Source of the DNA: Candidatus Woesearchaeota archaeon
GTDB taxonomy: Archaea; Nanobdellota; Nanobdellia; Woesearchaeales; BM511
Direction: 5' to 3'
Length of the DNA stretch: 48,087 nucleotides
Assembly (NCBI GenBank): GCA_018221135.1
Contig: JAAOYB010000006.1
Span: 1-48,087 of the forward strand
Shown: piece by piece, positions 8,724 to 18,700 of the stretch
Layout of the letters: the number at the start of each line of letters is the position of its first letter
How positions within the stretch are numbered: the first letter of the stretch is position 1
Notes under the pieces: model-generated
What the model was told of the DNA's origin: nothing
Seen by the model: only the letters and a program-made list of their open reading frames with translations
Database searches by the model: none
Made by a program: the position numbers and the translations under genes

Positions 8724-10027
8724 GCAAAGAAAAAAGATTGCAAGATATATATAAAGAAATCAAAGGAGATAATTTTCCAGACACCATGACTGTTACGTTT
8801 GGAGATCAAACAATAGAATACCAAAAAGTTGGTTGGGAGATAGACGGAGAAAATAAAGGTTTGCGTTATGGTGAGAACCCAGGACAAGAAGCAGCTCTTT
8901 ACAGGCCTGTAAATGGGAACTTAGTACTTGGAGAAGTACAAACTATTCAGCCAGAAAGATTTCTTGCTAGCAAACACGATTTGTTGCAGTCTGGTAAACA
9001 CCCTGGGAAAACTAATATTACCGATGCTGATAACGCGCTTAACATCCTTAGATACTTCTCTGATGAACCAGTTGTTGCTATTATGAAACATAATAATCCT
9101 TGTGGCGTAGCTATTGGGGAAAACTTAACAGATGCTTACATCAAGGCTAACAATGCTGATATCGTAGCTGCTTTTGGAGGAACAATCGCTCTTAACATGC
9201 CTGTTGATTTAGAAACCGCGAAAGCTATTACAAAATCTTACGCAGAAGTCATAGTTGCTCCTGAGTACGAAGAAGGCGTCATGAAAGTATTTGGTGAAAA
9301 GAAGAATCTTAGAGTTATGAAGATAAGTAATATGAGCAAGTTAGAAGAATGGGTTGGCGCAAAAGTCATCGATTTTAAGAGCTTAATAGATGGCGGAGTA
9401 ATAGCTCAGACTAGTTTTGTACCGGAAGCCAGAACAATTGATGATATTAGGGCTTTGCCTCTTGGCTATTTCATAAAGAAGGGTCCTCCAGAGGAATTAG
9501 TAGCTGAGGTTAAAAGAAAACCTACTGAGAGAGAATACAGAGACATGTGGTTTGGGTGGCTGGTAGAATCAGGTATCACTAGCAACAGCGTTATTTATGT
9601 AAAAGATGGAGTGACTGTTGGTATAGGTACTGGCGAGCAGGACAGAGTAGGCGTCGCCAAGATAGCGCGAGATAAAGCTTACGAGAAACTCGCCGATACT
9701 ATTAGTAGAGACTTGCATAATAAACCTCTTAACATATTAGTTCATTGGGCTGAAAAAGAAAGCAGTCAAAAAGAAAGACCCACAAGAAGAAAAATTGTTA
9801 GAGAAGTCTATGAAATGGCAGCAAAACAAAATGGTGGATTGGAAGGCGCTGTCATGGTTAGCGACGCGTTCTTTCCTTACAAAGATGGAGTTTATGTGGG
9901 CTTAGATGTTGGAGTCTCCGCAATTATTCAACCAGGAGGCAGTATGAATGACGCGGAAGTAATAGACGCCGTGAATAAAGCGAATGCTACGATGGTGTTT
10001 ACGGGTCAAAGAAGTTTCAAACACTAA
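8720..10027 (+). CDS. purH: AICAR transformylase (PurH C-terminal domain, standalone)
   Basis: GENPGQEAALYRP, MKHNNPCGVAIG, AAFGGTIALN, IIQPGGSMNDAEVIDAVNK, MVFTGQRSFKH; no MGS-like IMP cyclohydrolase domain. Confidence 0.88.
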   Translation: MSKEKRLQDIYKEIKGDNFPDTMTVTFGDQTIEYQKVGWEIDGENKGLRYGENPGQEAALYRPVNGNLVLGEVQTIQPERFLASKHDLLQSGKHPGKTNITDADNALNILRYFSDEPVVAIMKHNNPCGVAIGENLTDAYIKANNADIVAAFGGTIALNMPVDLETAKAITKSYAEVIVAPEYEEGVMKVFGEKKNLRVMKISNMSKLEEWVGAKVIDFKSLIDGGVIAQTSFVPEARTIDDIRALPLGYFIKKGPPEELVAEVKRKPTEREYRDMWFGWLVESGITSNSVIYVKDGVTVGIGTGEQDRVGVAKIARDKAYEKLADTISRDLHNKPLNILVHWAEKESSQKERPTRRKIVREVYEMAAKQNGGLEGAVMVSDAFFPYKDGVYVGLDVGVSAIIQPGGSMNDAEVIDAVNKANATMVFTGQRSFKH

Positions 10028-10046
10028 AATAAAAATAAAAAAATAA

Positions 10047-10784
10047 TTGGGTGGGAAAATGAGTTTAGATGAGTTAGAAAAGATGAAGTACCCCGGCAGG
10101 GTTATCATAATCGGGCAGAGCCCTAAAGGAGAAAACATGGCTTTGTACGCCATTACTGGAAGGAGTCCTAGCAGTCAAGCAAGAAAGTTAGAAGAAGAAC
10201 CTGGTTATTCTAGAATAAGTGTAAGAGTCACTGATGAAGACGCTCTTAGTAAAGGAGATAGGGATTTATTGGTTTACCCCGCAATACAAATCCGGGATGG
10301 CGGAGTAGTTGTAAGTAATGGAATTCAAACAAAAGACATAGGTAAAAAAGTAAGGGAAAACAGGACGCCAAAAGAAATACTTGAAAAAGGTTTAGAAGAG
10401 TATAGTTACGAACCAGACAAGCCAAACTTCACTCCCCGAATAAGTGGAGTCATATTTAATGATGAAGCCGCGCTTAGCATACTAAAAAAGTACACCCATC
10501 ATAGTAGTTGGCCTAACAGAGGATACTTCCCAGTTCCATTAGTCCCTGGAGAAGGAAAACTGATAACAACTTATACCGGACAAAACAGAGATCCTCTTCC
10601 TAGTTTCGAAGGTGAACCAATAAGCGTGGAGCTTCCTTTCTTAACAGTTGAAGACGCAGTAGAAAGAATGTACGAAGCCTTAGGCCCAAAACCTGACCAA
10701 CCAGATTTTAGAGTTAGTGCAGCAGGAATATACATAAAAGGTGGAGAAGTCCATCATGATATCATAAACAGACACGACTCGTAA
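10047..10784 (+). CDS. purO: IMP cyclohydrolase, PurO family
   Basis: YPGRVIIIGQSPKGENMALYAITGRSPSSQAR, VVVSNGIQTKDI, TPRISGVI; directly follows AICAR transformylase. Confidence 0.8.
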   Translation: MGGKMSLDELEKMKYPGRVIIIGQSPKGENMALYAITGRSPSSQARKLEEEPGYSRISVRVTDEDALSKGDRDLLVYPAIQIRDGGVVVSNGIQTKDIGKKVRENRTPKEILEKGLEEYSYEPDKPNFTPRISGVIFNDEAALSILKKYTHHSSWPNRGYFPVPLVPGEGKLITTYTGQNRDPLPSFEGEPISVELPFLTVEDAVERMYEALGPKPDQPDFRVSAAGIYIKGGEVHHDIINRHDS

Positions 10785-11984
10785 ATGCTAATTGAAATAT
10801 TCTTAGCAGTCCTCATCGGATTAGTTGCCGGAACGATAACTGGCTTAATCCCAGGCATCCATATTAACCTTGTTAGTGTTTTAGTAATTACTTACAGCGC
10901 TTTTCTCTTAGGCTTTTTTAGTCCTTTAAGCGTTGCTGTGTTCATCATGGCGATGAGTGTGATTCACACATTCTTAGATGCTATTCCTAGTATTTTCTTA
11001 GGAGCACCGGACGCAGACCAAGCACTAGGAGTCCTACCCGGGCACAAACTATTACTAAGAGGTTATGGATACGGAGCGGTTCGCCTAACAATCATCGGGA
11101 GTTTTCTAGGATTAGCAATTTCGATAATCTTGTTTCCTATACTGATTAAAGTAGTCGGATTCATTTATCCTCTAATTCGAGACTTAATCGGTTGGTTCCT
11201 AATCCTAGTAGTGACTTTCATGATATTTCGAGAGAAAAAGAAGATAGCTGCGCTTTACCTCTTCTTTTTTAGCGGAGTCCTCGGACTAATAGTTCTGAAC
11301 ACGCCAACTATTAATAATCCTTTATTTCCATTGCTCAGCGGATTTTTTGGAGTGAGCGCATTAATCCTCAGCTTGTACGACAAAGTAAGGATACCCTCTC
11401 AGAATTTTAAGAAACTAAAAATAAGAAAAAGCGTTCTTGCCAGAAGCATTGGTGCAAGTAGCTTCGCTGGGATCCTCACAAGCTTCCTGCCCGGCCTCGG
11501 TCCTGCGCAAGGAGCAGTGGTTGCTCAGCAAATCAGTGGTAAGGACTTAGGTGATAAAGGTTTCCTTGTGCTCATTGGCGGTTTGAATACGGTTAATATG
11601 GTGTTATCACTCGTTACGCTCTACGTACTTGACAAAGCCAGGAATGGAAGTGTGATTGCTGTTTCTAAACTAATAGTTTTAGAGAAAACATCGTTGGTAA
11701 TATTGTTGGTCTCTATTATTGTTACTGGAGTAATCGGTTTCTTTTGGGGTTTGAGTTTGACAAAACTTTTTAGCAGGATTGTTGAGAAAATAAATTATCA
11801 ATTCCTAGCAACGAGCATCGTGGTATTAATAACAATTATTTCAATTATTCTAAGCGGGCCAGTAGGATTAATAATATTACTAACTAGTGCTAGTGCTGGT
11901 TTATTCGCGCCACTAATAGGTGTGAGTAGGAGTCACGCTATGGGATGCTTGATGCTACCAGTCATAACGTACTTCGTCTTTTAA
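10785..11984 (+). CDS. COG1784/TctA-like polytopic membrane protein
   Basis: GTITGLIPGIHINLVS, IFLGAPDADQALGVLPGHKLLLRGYGYGAVRLT, second half SFLPGLGPAQGAVVAQQISG; many TM helices. Confidence 0.75.
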   Translation: MLIEIFLAVLIGLVAGTITGLIPGIHINLVSVLVITYSAFLLGFFSPLSVAVFIMAMSVIHTFLDAIPSIFLGAPDADQALGVLPGHKLLLRGYGYGAVRLTIIGSFLGLAISIILFPILIKVVGFIYPLIRDLIGWFLILVVTFMIFREKKKIAALYLFFFSGVLGLIVLNTPTINNPLFPLLSGFFGVSALILSLYDKVRIPSQNFKKLKIRKSVLARSIGASSFAGILTSFLPGLGPAQGAVVAQQISGKDLGDKGFLVLIGGLNTVNMVLSLVTLYVLDKARNGSVIAVSKLIVLEKTSLVILLVSIIVTGVIGFFWGLSLTKLFSRIVEKINYQFLATSIVVLITIISIILSGPVGLIILLTSASAGLFAPLIGVSRSHAMGCLMLPVITYFVF

Positions 11985-11994
11985 AAAGAAAAAA

Positions 11995-12004
11995 GTTTAT
12001 AAAT
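11995..12004 (+). promoter_or_regulatory. TATA box for eL33 gene (leaderless spacing)
   Basis: GTTTATAAAT about 30 nt before ATG 12030. Confidence 0.6.
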
Positions 12005-12029
12005 CAAGGCTTAATCCTCTTCTGTTAGA

Positions 12030-12287
12030 ATGGATGCTCAAATCGTTAGTTTTAGGCGTGGGAGACACACGCAAAGAGACAATCAAATGATAGTAGCTAG
12101 TAAGGATTCTAAGAATAAAAGCGACGCAGAGAAACTAGTAGGCAAAAAAGTTGTTTATACTACTAGTAGCGGAAAAGAAATCGCTGGAGAAATCGCTTCG
12201 AGTCATGGTAACAAAGGCGCTCTTAGAGTAGTTTTCGAGACGGGGATGCCAGGTCAGAGCGTCGGCGAAAAAGTAAAAATAAACTAA
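12030..12287 (+). CDS. rpl35ae: Ribosomal protein eL33 (L35Ae)
   Basis: RGRHTQRDNQMIV, LVGKKVVYTTSSGKEIAGEIASSHGNKGALRVVFETGMPGQSVGEKVKI matches the L35Ae pattern. Confidence 0.88.
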   Translation: MDAQIVSFRRGRHTQRDNQMIVASKDSKNKSDAEKLVGKKVVYTTSSGKEIAGEIASSHGNKGALRVVFETGMPGQSVGEKVKIN

Positions 12288-12288
12288 T

Positions 12289-12561
12289 TTATCTTCTAAA
12301 TCTTGATGTGTGATGAACCGCCCTTCTTAGCCGCCAAGGAATCTTAAAAATTCTTTTGTAGAACATGTACAAGCCTCCTAGTAAGCTTCCTATGCTAACA
12401 GGCCAAGCCATGACTTCTAAAGGCATGTTGTCTATTAATGGAATCGTTGGCGATCCTGAGAGTCTTAGAACTGATAACAAACCAAAAAACGCGAAGAACA
12501 AACTTAAAACTGTGATTACACTTACAGTTACTATTCCTTCGTCTCTTTGATGCTCATCCAT
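12289..12561 (-). CDS. Small membrane protein (two predicted TM helices)
   Basis: Hydrophobic segments VSVITVLSLFFAFFGLLSVL and VMAWPVSIGSLLGGLYMFY; basic tail. Confidence 0.5.
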   Translation of the reverse strand: MDEHQRDEGIVTVSVITVLSLFFAFFGLLSVLRLSGSPTIPLIDNMPLEVMAWPVSIGSLLGGLYMFYKRIFKIPWRLRRAVHHTSRFRR

Positions 12562-12603
12562 TTTAACCTAATAAAATAAGATAAAAAAAATAAAAGTTTT
12601 TTT

Positions 12604-12990
12604 TTAGTCCATTGCGAACGCTGCTATTATTAGTAGGACTCCTTCTACTATGAACAAAATTTGGTAGATTATTAATCCGTACGGGATTGTGAATCCTATT
12701 TTTCCATATTCGTATAGTATAGGGATTGATCCTAGCGCGATTACTATTAAGCTGGTTATTAGCGTTATCCAAAAGATGTGATGGTCTTCGAAGAAGCTGT
12801 TTATTAATAGGTACACACCTGCTCCTGCGATTACGAATAAACTAACTAAACTCCCTATTAATCCTCCTATGAATCCTGGAAGATCAAATCCTATTAAGCC
12901 TGAGGCGCTTAGTAATGGGATTACTCCTAGAGCTGTTAATAATAATCCTATAACTAGGCTTACCCAGTGTTTTTTATCATCTAAAGCCAT
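12604..12990 (-). CDS. Small membrane protein (about four TM helices)
   Basis: Regular hydrophobic helices; SD-like GAGGTG (13002-13007) and TATA-like element upstream. Confidence 0.55.
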   Translation of the reverse strand: MALDDKKHWVSLVIGLLLTALGVIPLLSASGLIGFDLPGFIGGLIGSLVSLFVIAGAGVYLLINSFFEDHHIFWITLITSLIVIALGSIPILYEYGKIGFTIPYGLIIYQILFIVEGVLLIIAAFAMD

Positions 12991-13068
12991 TTTTTTGTTG
13001 ACACCTCGAATATTATATAACTAAATTTTGATTTCTTTAATATTTAAATCTTACTAAACCAAACACTC

Positions 13069-14424
13069 TTAGATGTGAGCGCTTCTCTCTTCTTGTTTTT
13101 CTTGTTCCTTATTTATCTCTTTTTCTTCGTGGATGTTTTCTTTTAGTTTTTTTAGTAAGTGTATTTTTCTGTCTGTTATCTTCTCTACTATCCTCGCTAT
13201 TTTCTCCATTTTGTGCTGTGAGTCGTCGCTTTCTGATAATAAGCCTTTTATACGCCTAACTAATGAAGGTATTTTTTCTATTGCTGTGTTTAGGTTTTGG
13301 AAGTACTCCCTGCTTATTTGTTCTTGTGTTAGGCGTCTTAGTGTTTCTAGTATTTCGTTTGTGTTTCCTCTAATCTCGTTTTCGTATCGTCCAAGGTGAT
13401 GGTCGACGTCTTTTATGAAACCCAAATATTTTTCTAAGTGGTTATCGTACTGCCTTACTCTTTGAATTATTTTGTGGTCTTTTTCTAATTTGTCTTGGAC
13501 TTCTATAACACTACTCGTACGGTCTCTTTGTTTGAGTAAGTCAAAGTCTCGTCTTATGTCCTTTTGGACTTGGGATATGCTTTGTTTTAACTCGGTGTTT
13601 ATCTCTTTTAGCTTAGTGTATGCTTTGTCTTCTAATTTGAATTCGTCTTCTAAGATGATTCGTATCTTATTAGCTGCTTTTCTTATGGCTTCTAAGTATT
13701 TGTTTTCTAAACCTCTTAGTTTTTCTATGTCGTTTTCGCTTAGTCTTAGTTTTTCTAGTTTTACTTCGTTTAAAGTATAGGTGGTTTCTCGAAGATTATT
13801 TCTGTACTCCTCAACTTTTTTTATTAATTTCTTGATCTTGTTAACATTGTCTAATTGGTCGTCTATTATGTCATCTAAGTCTTTTGTTGAGTCACTGATA
13901 TCTTCTATTTGGTCTTCTAATTTAGTGTCTTTTCTCTTCTCTTTTTTGACTTCGTTTTCTGCTTCTTTATCCTCTCTTGCGTTGCGTCTATAATCCTCGC
14001 CGCCACTCCCTTGACCTATAATCCATGAGAAGAATTTCAAGATACGAGGACCAAAGAGTGCTAAGACTCCAAACCCGACAAGCATCCATGTGAATCTTTC
14101 CATGAAGTTTTGAGTCTTATAAAAAATTGCTACGGCGCTTGGAAGCGCGATGCTTACACTAATAACTCTTGACTGGTCAGCTAAGGGTGTTTTATCAACA
14201 GCGCTTTTGAGCACGCTTAGTAATAAGGCGAAGAATCCGAGGAATGTTATCACTGCTCTTGAAGTATCGTTTTCTATCAGTCTAAACATTAAATCAAAAG
14301 CCCCTGAGAAAACATCGCCTATGACATCAGTTATTTCTGGAGGTTGCCCTGATATGAATAACCCAAATCCTAAAAATAAGAATATTATTACAACGAGCAG
14401 AGTTAGGGGGGTTTTTGAACTCAT
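13069..14424 (-). CDS. Membrane-anchored long coiled-coil protein
   Basis: Several N-terminal TM helices followed by about 300 aa of charged heptad-like sequence; start ATG overlaps the stop of the upstream AbrB-like ORF (ATGA). Confidence 0.6.
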   Translation of the reverse strand: MSSKTPLTLLVVIIFLFLGFGLFISGQPPEITDVIGDVFSGAFDLMFRLIENDTSRAVITFLGFFALLLSVLKSAVDKTPLADQSRVISVSIALPSAVAIFYKTQNFMERFTWMLVGFGVLALFGPRILKFFSWIIGQGSGGEDYRRNAREDKEAENEVKKEKRKDTKLEDQIEDISDSTKDLDDIIDDQLDNVNKIKKLIKKVEEYRNNLRETTYTLNEVKLEKLRLSENDIEKLRGLENKYLEAIRKAANKIRIILEDEFKLEDKAYTKLKEINTELKQSISQVQKDIRRDFDLLKQRDRTSSVIEVQDKLEKDHKIIQRVRQYDNHLEKYLGFIKDVDHHLGRYENEIRGNTNEILETLRRLTQEQISREYFQNLNTAIEKIPSLVRRIKGLLSESDDSQHKMEKIARIVEKITDRKIHLLKKLKENIHEEKEINKEQEKQEERSAHI

Positions 14425-14600
14425 TTCTTTTTCACCCCACCAACTTTTTTAATCTCAAACGTCCATTTCTTGAGTTTGTCGTTGTATTCCCAGATTACTT
14501 CGTGGTCCTTTTCTTCATCTATACTTAGAAGTGCTATATGAGGTATTGTCGTTGCGAAGCTCTTTTGGCTTCTACGCCATAGTTTTGTTTTGAATTTCAA
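14421..14600 (-). CDS. AbrB/SpoVT-like small regulator, 59 aa (TTG start; absent from supplied ORF track)
   Basis: Translation MKFKTKLWRRSQKSFATTIPHIALLSIDEEKDHEVIWEYNDKLKKWTFEIKKVGGVKKK; SD GAGGAGG complement at 14611-14617; ATGA overlap with next gene. Confidence 0.6.
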   Translation of the reverse strand: MKFKTKLWRRSQKSFATTIPHIALLSIDEEKDHEVIWEYNDKLKKWTFEIKKVGGVKKK

Positions 14601-14652
14601 GGGACTAGTGCCTCCTCTCGAAGTGCAAAAAAGTTATAAACTCGAATATGCC

Positions 14653-14673
14653 ATATCTTATATAATAAGATAT
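14653..14673. promoter_or_regulatory. Perfect inverted repeat in the AbrB-like gene promoter
   Basis: ATATCTTAT-ATA-ATAAGATAT, 9-bp arms with 3-bp centre, just downstream (minus sense) of TATA-like CTATATAAAG near 14692-14702. Confidence 0.55.
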
Positions 14674-14794
14674 ATTATAGATTATGCTATATCTTTATAT
14701 AGTTTTCGGTTTTGTTTTTTTGTGTTAAAAAAAAGAATTTAATGACGAGAAACCAAAGAAAAAATTAATGAAAACAAAGAAAAAAACTCTTTTT

Positions 14795-15664
14795 TTAAGC
14801 TGCTCTAGATAAACTTTTTGCTTCTATTGCTGCTTTTTTGTTTTGTTGATCAATATAACTAAATAATCCTAAAACGTTTTGATGAAGCGGGACGTACACA
14901 GAGTCTCTAAGCCCTCTTTTATGCGCTTCTTCTAACAAATTATTTGTGTTTCCCAGAAAATCCATGACATCAAATGTTAGTATTTCCGCGTCTTTCTCAA
15001 CTGCTCTTATCTTTTGGCTTAACTCCAAAGTCCTCGTCTCAAAATCCCTTAAAGTTTTTGAGACTTCCTTTAAATCATTCTTATCAAGTTTTTCAATGTG
15101 ATCAACAGAATCTTTTAACTTCTTATACAACGTATCTACTGGCTTAACATGGCTCTTAATATAAGATTGAAATCTTCTTAATTCCCTTGTAAGTCCTCTT
15201 CTTGTTTTAAGTGTGAAAAACTTAGCGAAGTTTTCTCTATTGTGGCGAAGCGCTCTTGCTTCTGCTTCTCCTCTACCAAGCATGCCTTTTACTTTCGGGA
15301 AAACTTTTTCTAAAATATTAAGTGCTTCTTCTAAATCCTTATTGTTTTTTATATTACTTGCTTTTGTTTTAAAAAGATTATATAATGTGTTTAGTTCTTG
15401 AAGCTCCCTGTACATGATTACATTATTATTATGCTCTATGGTGTCAAGACCTTCAGCTGTGTCTTTTATAGTCTCTGTTTGGCGTTTTATATCTTTTTCG
15501 AATTCTGGTTCTTCTCCTTTAGCTATGTCTTGTTTTATTTTTTGTTCAAGAACCGATAACTCAGGCACACCTTTTCTTACTTGTTTTGATTCCTTCTTAC
15601 CCTTCCTAGCCAAGCCTTTACTTGACTTTATCTCTCCAAAACGCAATAAGTTTTTTATCCCCAT
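14795..15664 (-). CDS. Soluble coiled-coil/helical protein
   Basis: 289 aa, highly helical K/E/L-rich, no TM helix. Confidence 0.55.
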   Translation of the reverse strand: MGIKNLLRFGEIKSSKGLARKGKKESKQVRKGVPELSVLEQKIKQDIAKGEEPEFEKDIKRQTETIKDTAEGLDTIEHNNNVIMYRELQELNTLYNLFKTKASNIKNNKDLEEALNILEKVFPKVKGMLGRGEAEARALRHNRENFAKFFTLKTRRGLTRELRRFQSYIKSHVKPVDTLYKKLKDSVDHIEKLDKNDLKEVSKTLRDFETRTLELSQKIRAVEKDAEILTFDVMDFLGNTNNLLEEAHKRGLRDSVYVPLHQNVLGLFSYIDQQNKKAAIEAKSLSRAA

Positions 15665-15727
15665 ATTACATCATTCTTTTTTTTATTATTCTACTGTGGT
15701 TAAACCTTTATAAACTTTTTTATAAAC

Positions 15728-18700
15728 TCATATATTAAGTGTTTTTATCATCTCTTCTACGGATTCTTCTTTTTTTAATAACTCGCCAAATTCTTTGTAC
15801 GCTTCGTCAAGGTTCTGTTTAAGCTGGTCAAAGTTTTGTATCCCATCTAATCCTTCAAGAACCCTTATGACCCCTTCTAACCTAGCTATCCTATCATGTT
15901 CATCTTTTAGAGATTTCACTAGTTTTTGCAATGCTTCTTTATGATCTGCGTGCTTGGGATTATCAACGAATGCTTTAAGATCATTGATTAATCTCTCTAT
16001 AGTGTTTGATTTATTAAGTTTTTTGAAAGCAGTGTTTGTCTTATTAAACAAAGCCTTTAGTCTTTCTTCAGAGTACTTAATTATGAAAGTCTTATAATTA
16101 TTTGTTAAGTTATCAATGATTTGCTTTATATCTCCTAAGAATTCCAGTAAAGGAACCTCTCCTCCTTTATCAGAATGGTCATCTAATACTTTTATATGTA
16201 TATCTAAATTTTCTATGAGTTCTTCTTCTGCCTTCTTAAGATCTTCTTCTACTTCCTTAAACTCTATCTTCTTAGCTTTTGTATCCTGCAATTTTATGGT
16301 GTAATAAGCTGTTTTGTTATCGTACGCCTTATCATCTTTATCAACAACTAATACGTTAAGACTAACAAGGATTTCATCAGGGACTCCTTCTTTTGGAGGA
16401 GTATAAATTACTTGCATAGGCTTAAACTTCTTAGTAGCCCTAGGCATAACACTATAAACCCAAGGATTCTTCCTCCTCGGCCTAAACTCACGCTTAAAAT
16501 CATACTTATCTGCTGGTTCCTCGTTGTTCTTCGCAGTAGTAATCTTAACATCCCAACTACTATACATGTCTTCTGAGAACTCCTTAAACGAGCCACCGGC
16601 GTCTTTGTACATCAAGTAAGGCCTATACTTATACTTACCACCCGCGAAAGCCTGATCTACTTTTACCTGAAAGAACAACTCCACAGAAGAACTCTGCTTT
16701 GTTTTTTCTAAACGTTTAAAATTTCTATATCTAATCTCACCAAATTTACTTTGTACTTTCTCTACTTCGAACTTATCATTTTCGTTATTTACAGGTCGTA
16801 TCTCCAAATTGATATCTTCTGGTCTCGGCGGAGGAGTGGGTGTAGAAGGAGAAGTCTTTTGAGAAGGTGTTGTTTTATCTGATAATTTTAGAGGCACTCT
16901 CACCCCATTAATTTTGTCTTGGTCTGCTCTAAAAACAATTTCTTTTTCAGGCGCTCCGTCAGGGTTATTGTGCAATCCAAACTTTTCTATCCTATTACTC
17001 CCTGTACTCTCATAACTATCTTTGTAGGCACCTATATACAAAGCCGAGCTTGTCGCGTATCTTCCTTCGAAACTGAAGCGTCCTTTCTTATCACAAACCT
17101 CATCATCAATTTTGTTCTTATTAGCATCAAAGAGTGCTACTTCTGCGTAATCAATACCTTTTTTCTTATTGCTTAGATTAATCACTTCTCCTTTTATAAC
17201 GACTTGCTTCTCCGCCACGGCTTTCTTTAAAGGAACGATGATTCCGTAGAAATCTTTTCCTGATAAACCAATAAAGCCGCCCTTACCACTTAATAAGATA
17301 TCATCGGGAGACACGCCTCCTTTATCATTAGAGTATCCTTCTTTTCTTTTACCATCAACGGAGACATAATCTTTAATCTCTGCGCCGACTCTGTACTTAA
17401 CATTTTTTGGGAAGTCTCCCTTAAAAGTGAAACTGCCATCATCGGAGGTTTCTGTTTTTGGAAGGTCAAATCCGCTTACTGTCTTTAACAAGTGATTTTG
17501 TTCATTAACATAATACAACCTAACCTTCGCGCCTTTAACACCTATTGGTACCTCTGGGTCTGAGAAATCTTTAACGAATCCTTTAATACTAACCCCGCTA
17601 ATCTCAGTTTTTCTCAAAGGAACAACGACTCCCGACACACTTGACTCTTCAACTTTGAAATATTTCTTAGCGTCTTGAGGGTTGCCATGAGGAGGGTCGT
17701 AGTGGTAAGCGCTGTTATCTCTTCTTTCTACGAAACCAGAGTAATTCTTAGCGGTTGCTTTTACAAAGTAGAAACCTCTAGGAACGTTTTTGAAAACGTA
17801 GTTTCCTTCGAACTCTGTTTTTTCTACTCTTATCTGCGCCCATTTCTTAGTGCCCTCGACGTCGTATCTGTAAAGCATCACGGTGGCTTCGTTAATGCCT
17901 CTCGGGTTGCTTTCATCGGTGAAATCTTTTACTTCTACTTCTATTTTAAGCCTGCCATCGTCTGTGCTTGGGGGAGGAGTTACTATTTTGTCTTTATCTT
18001 TTCGCTCATTTCTGGTATCTCTTCCTGGCGGACCTCTTGGACCTGTCTTACCCGATGGGTCTCTGCCACCACTTCCGCCTTCGCCTCCTCCGAAGCCTGG
18101 GAAACTAAATCCACCAAAGAGTAATACTAATATTAAGGCAGCTGCAACTAAGAATAATCCCCACGCAAACCAAGTAGGTTTACACATCAAAGCAGACACT
18201 AGTAAAAACGCTACTCCTGTGGCTCCCATAGCTGTAGCAAAACTTTTTGACTCTGTTGGTTTTCCTAAGCCAAAGTAGAATATCATGAAGACCACGCTTC
18301 CAAATAATATTCCTCCAAATAATTCGAAGGTGTTTAGGAATCGCGAGAGTATGAAAGCGGGTCCGCCGTAACGATTACTAATTCCGAAGATGGCGAAGTT
18401 TGTTATGAAAGCCATCGATATCGCTACTACTTTTCCTTGCCTTGAAATCGTGGGGTCTCCTTTAAAAGTCGGGATGAACTTCATGGCACTAGCTATTATT
18501 CCATATTGGAGGGTGAAAAACGCGATGAATATTAGTACGAAAAGCGCTGTTTCGCTACCAAGAATCTTCATAATCATCTCAAAGAAGCCACTAATAGGTC
18601 CTAGGTTTGAGCTAAGCCCTCCCCCTATTGCTCCATCGTCACATCTTAGTTGACTTCCAAGCCCCACAAAGAAATTAGTTCGAGTAGGAGTATATGTAGG

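Noticed and set aside
13133-14452. Several plus-strand ORFs opposite the coiled-coil gene
   Set aside because: Serine/phenylalanine/leucine-rich mirror products of a K/E-rich coding strand.
17675-18278. Plus-strand ORFs of 149 and 131 aa
   Set aside because: Antisense to the 1660-aa gene, no recognisable domain or start signals.
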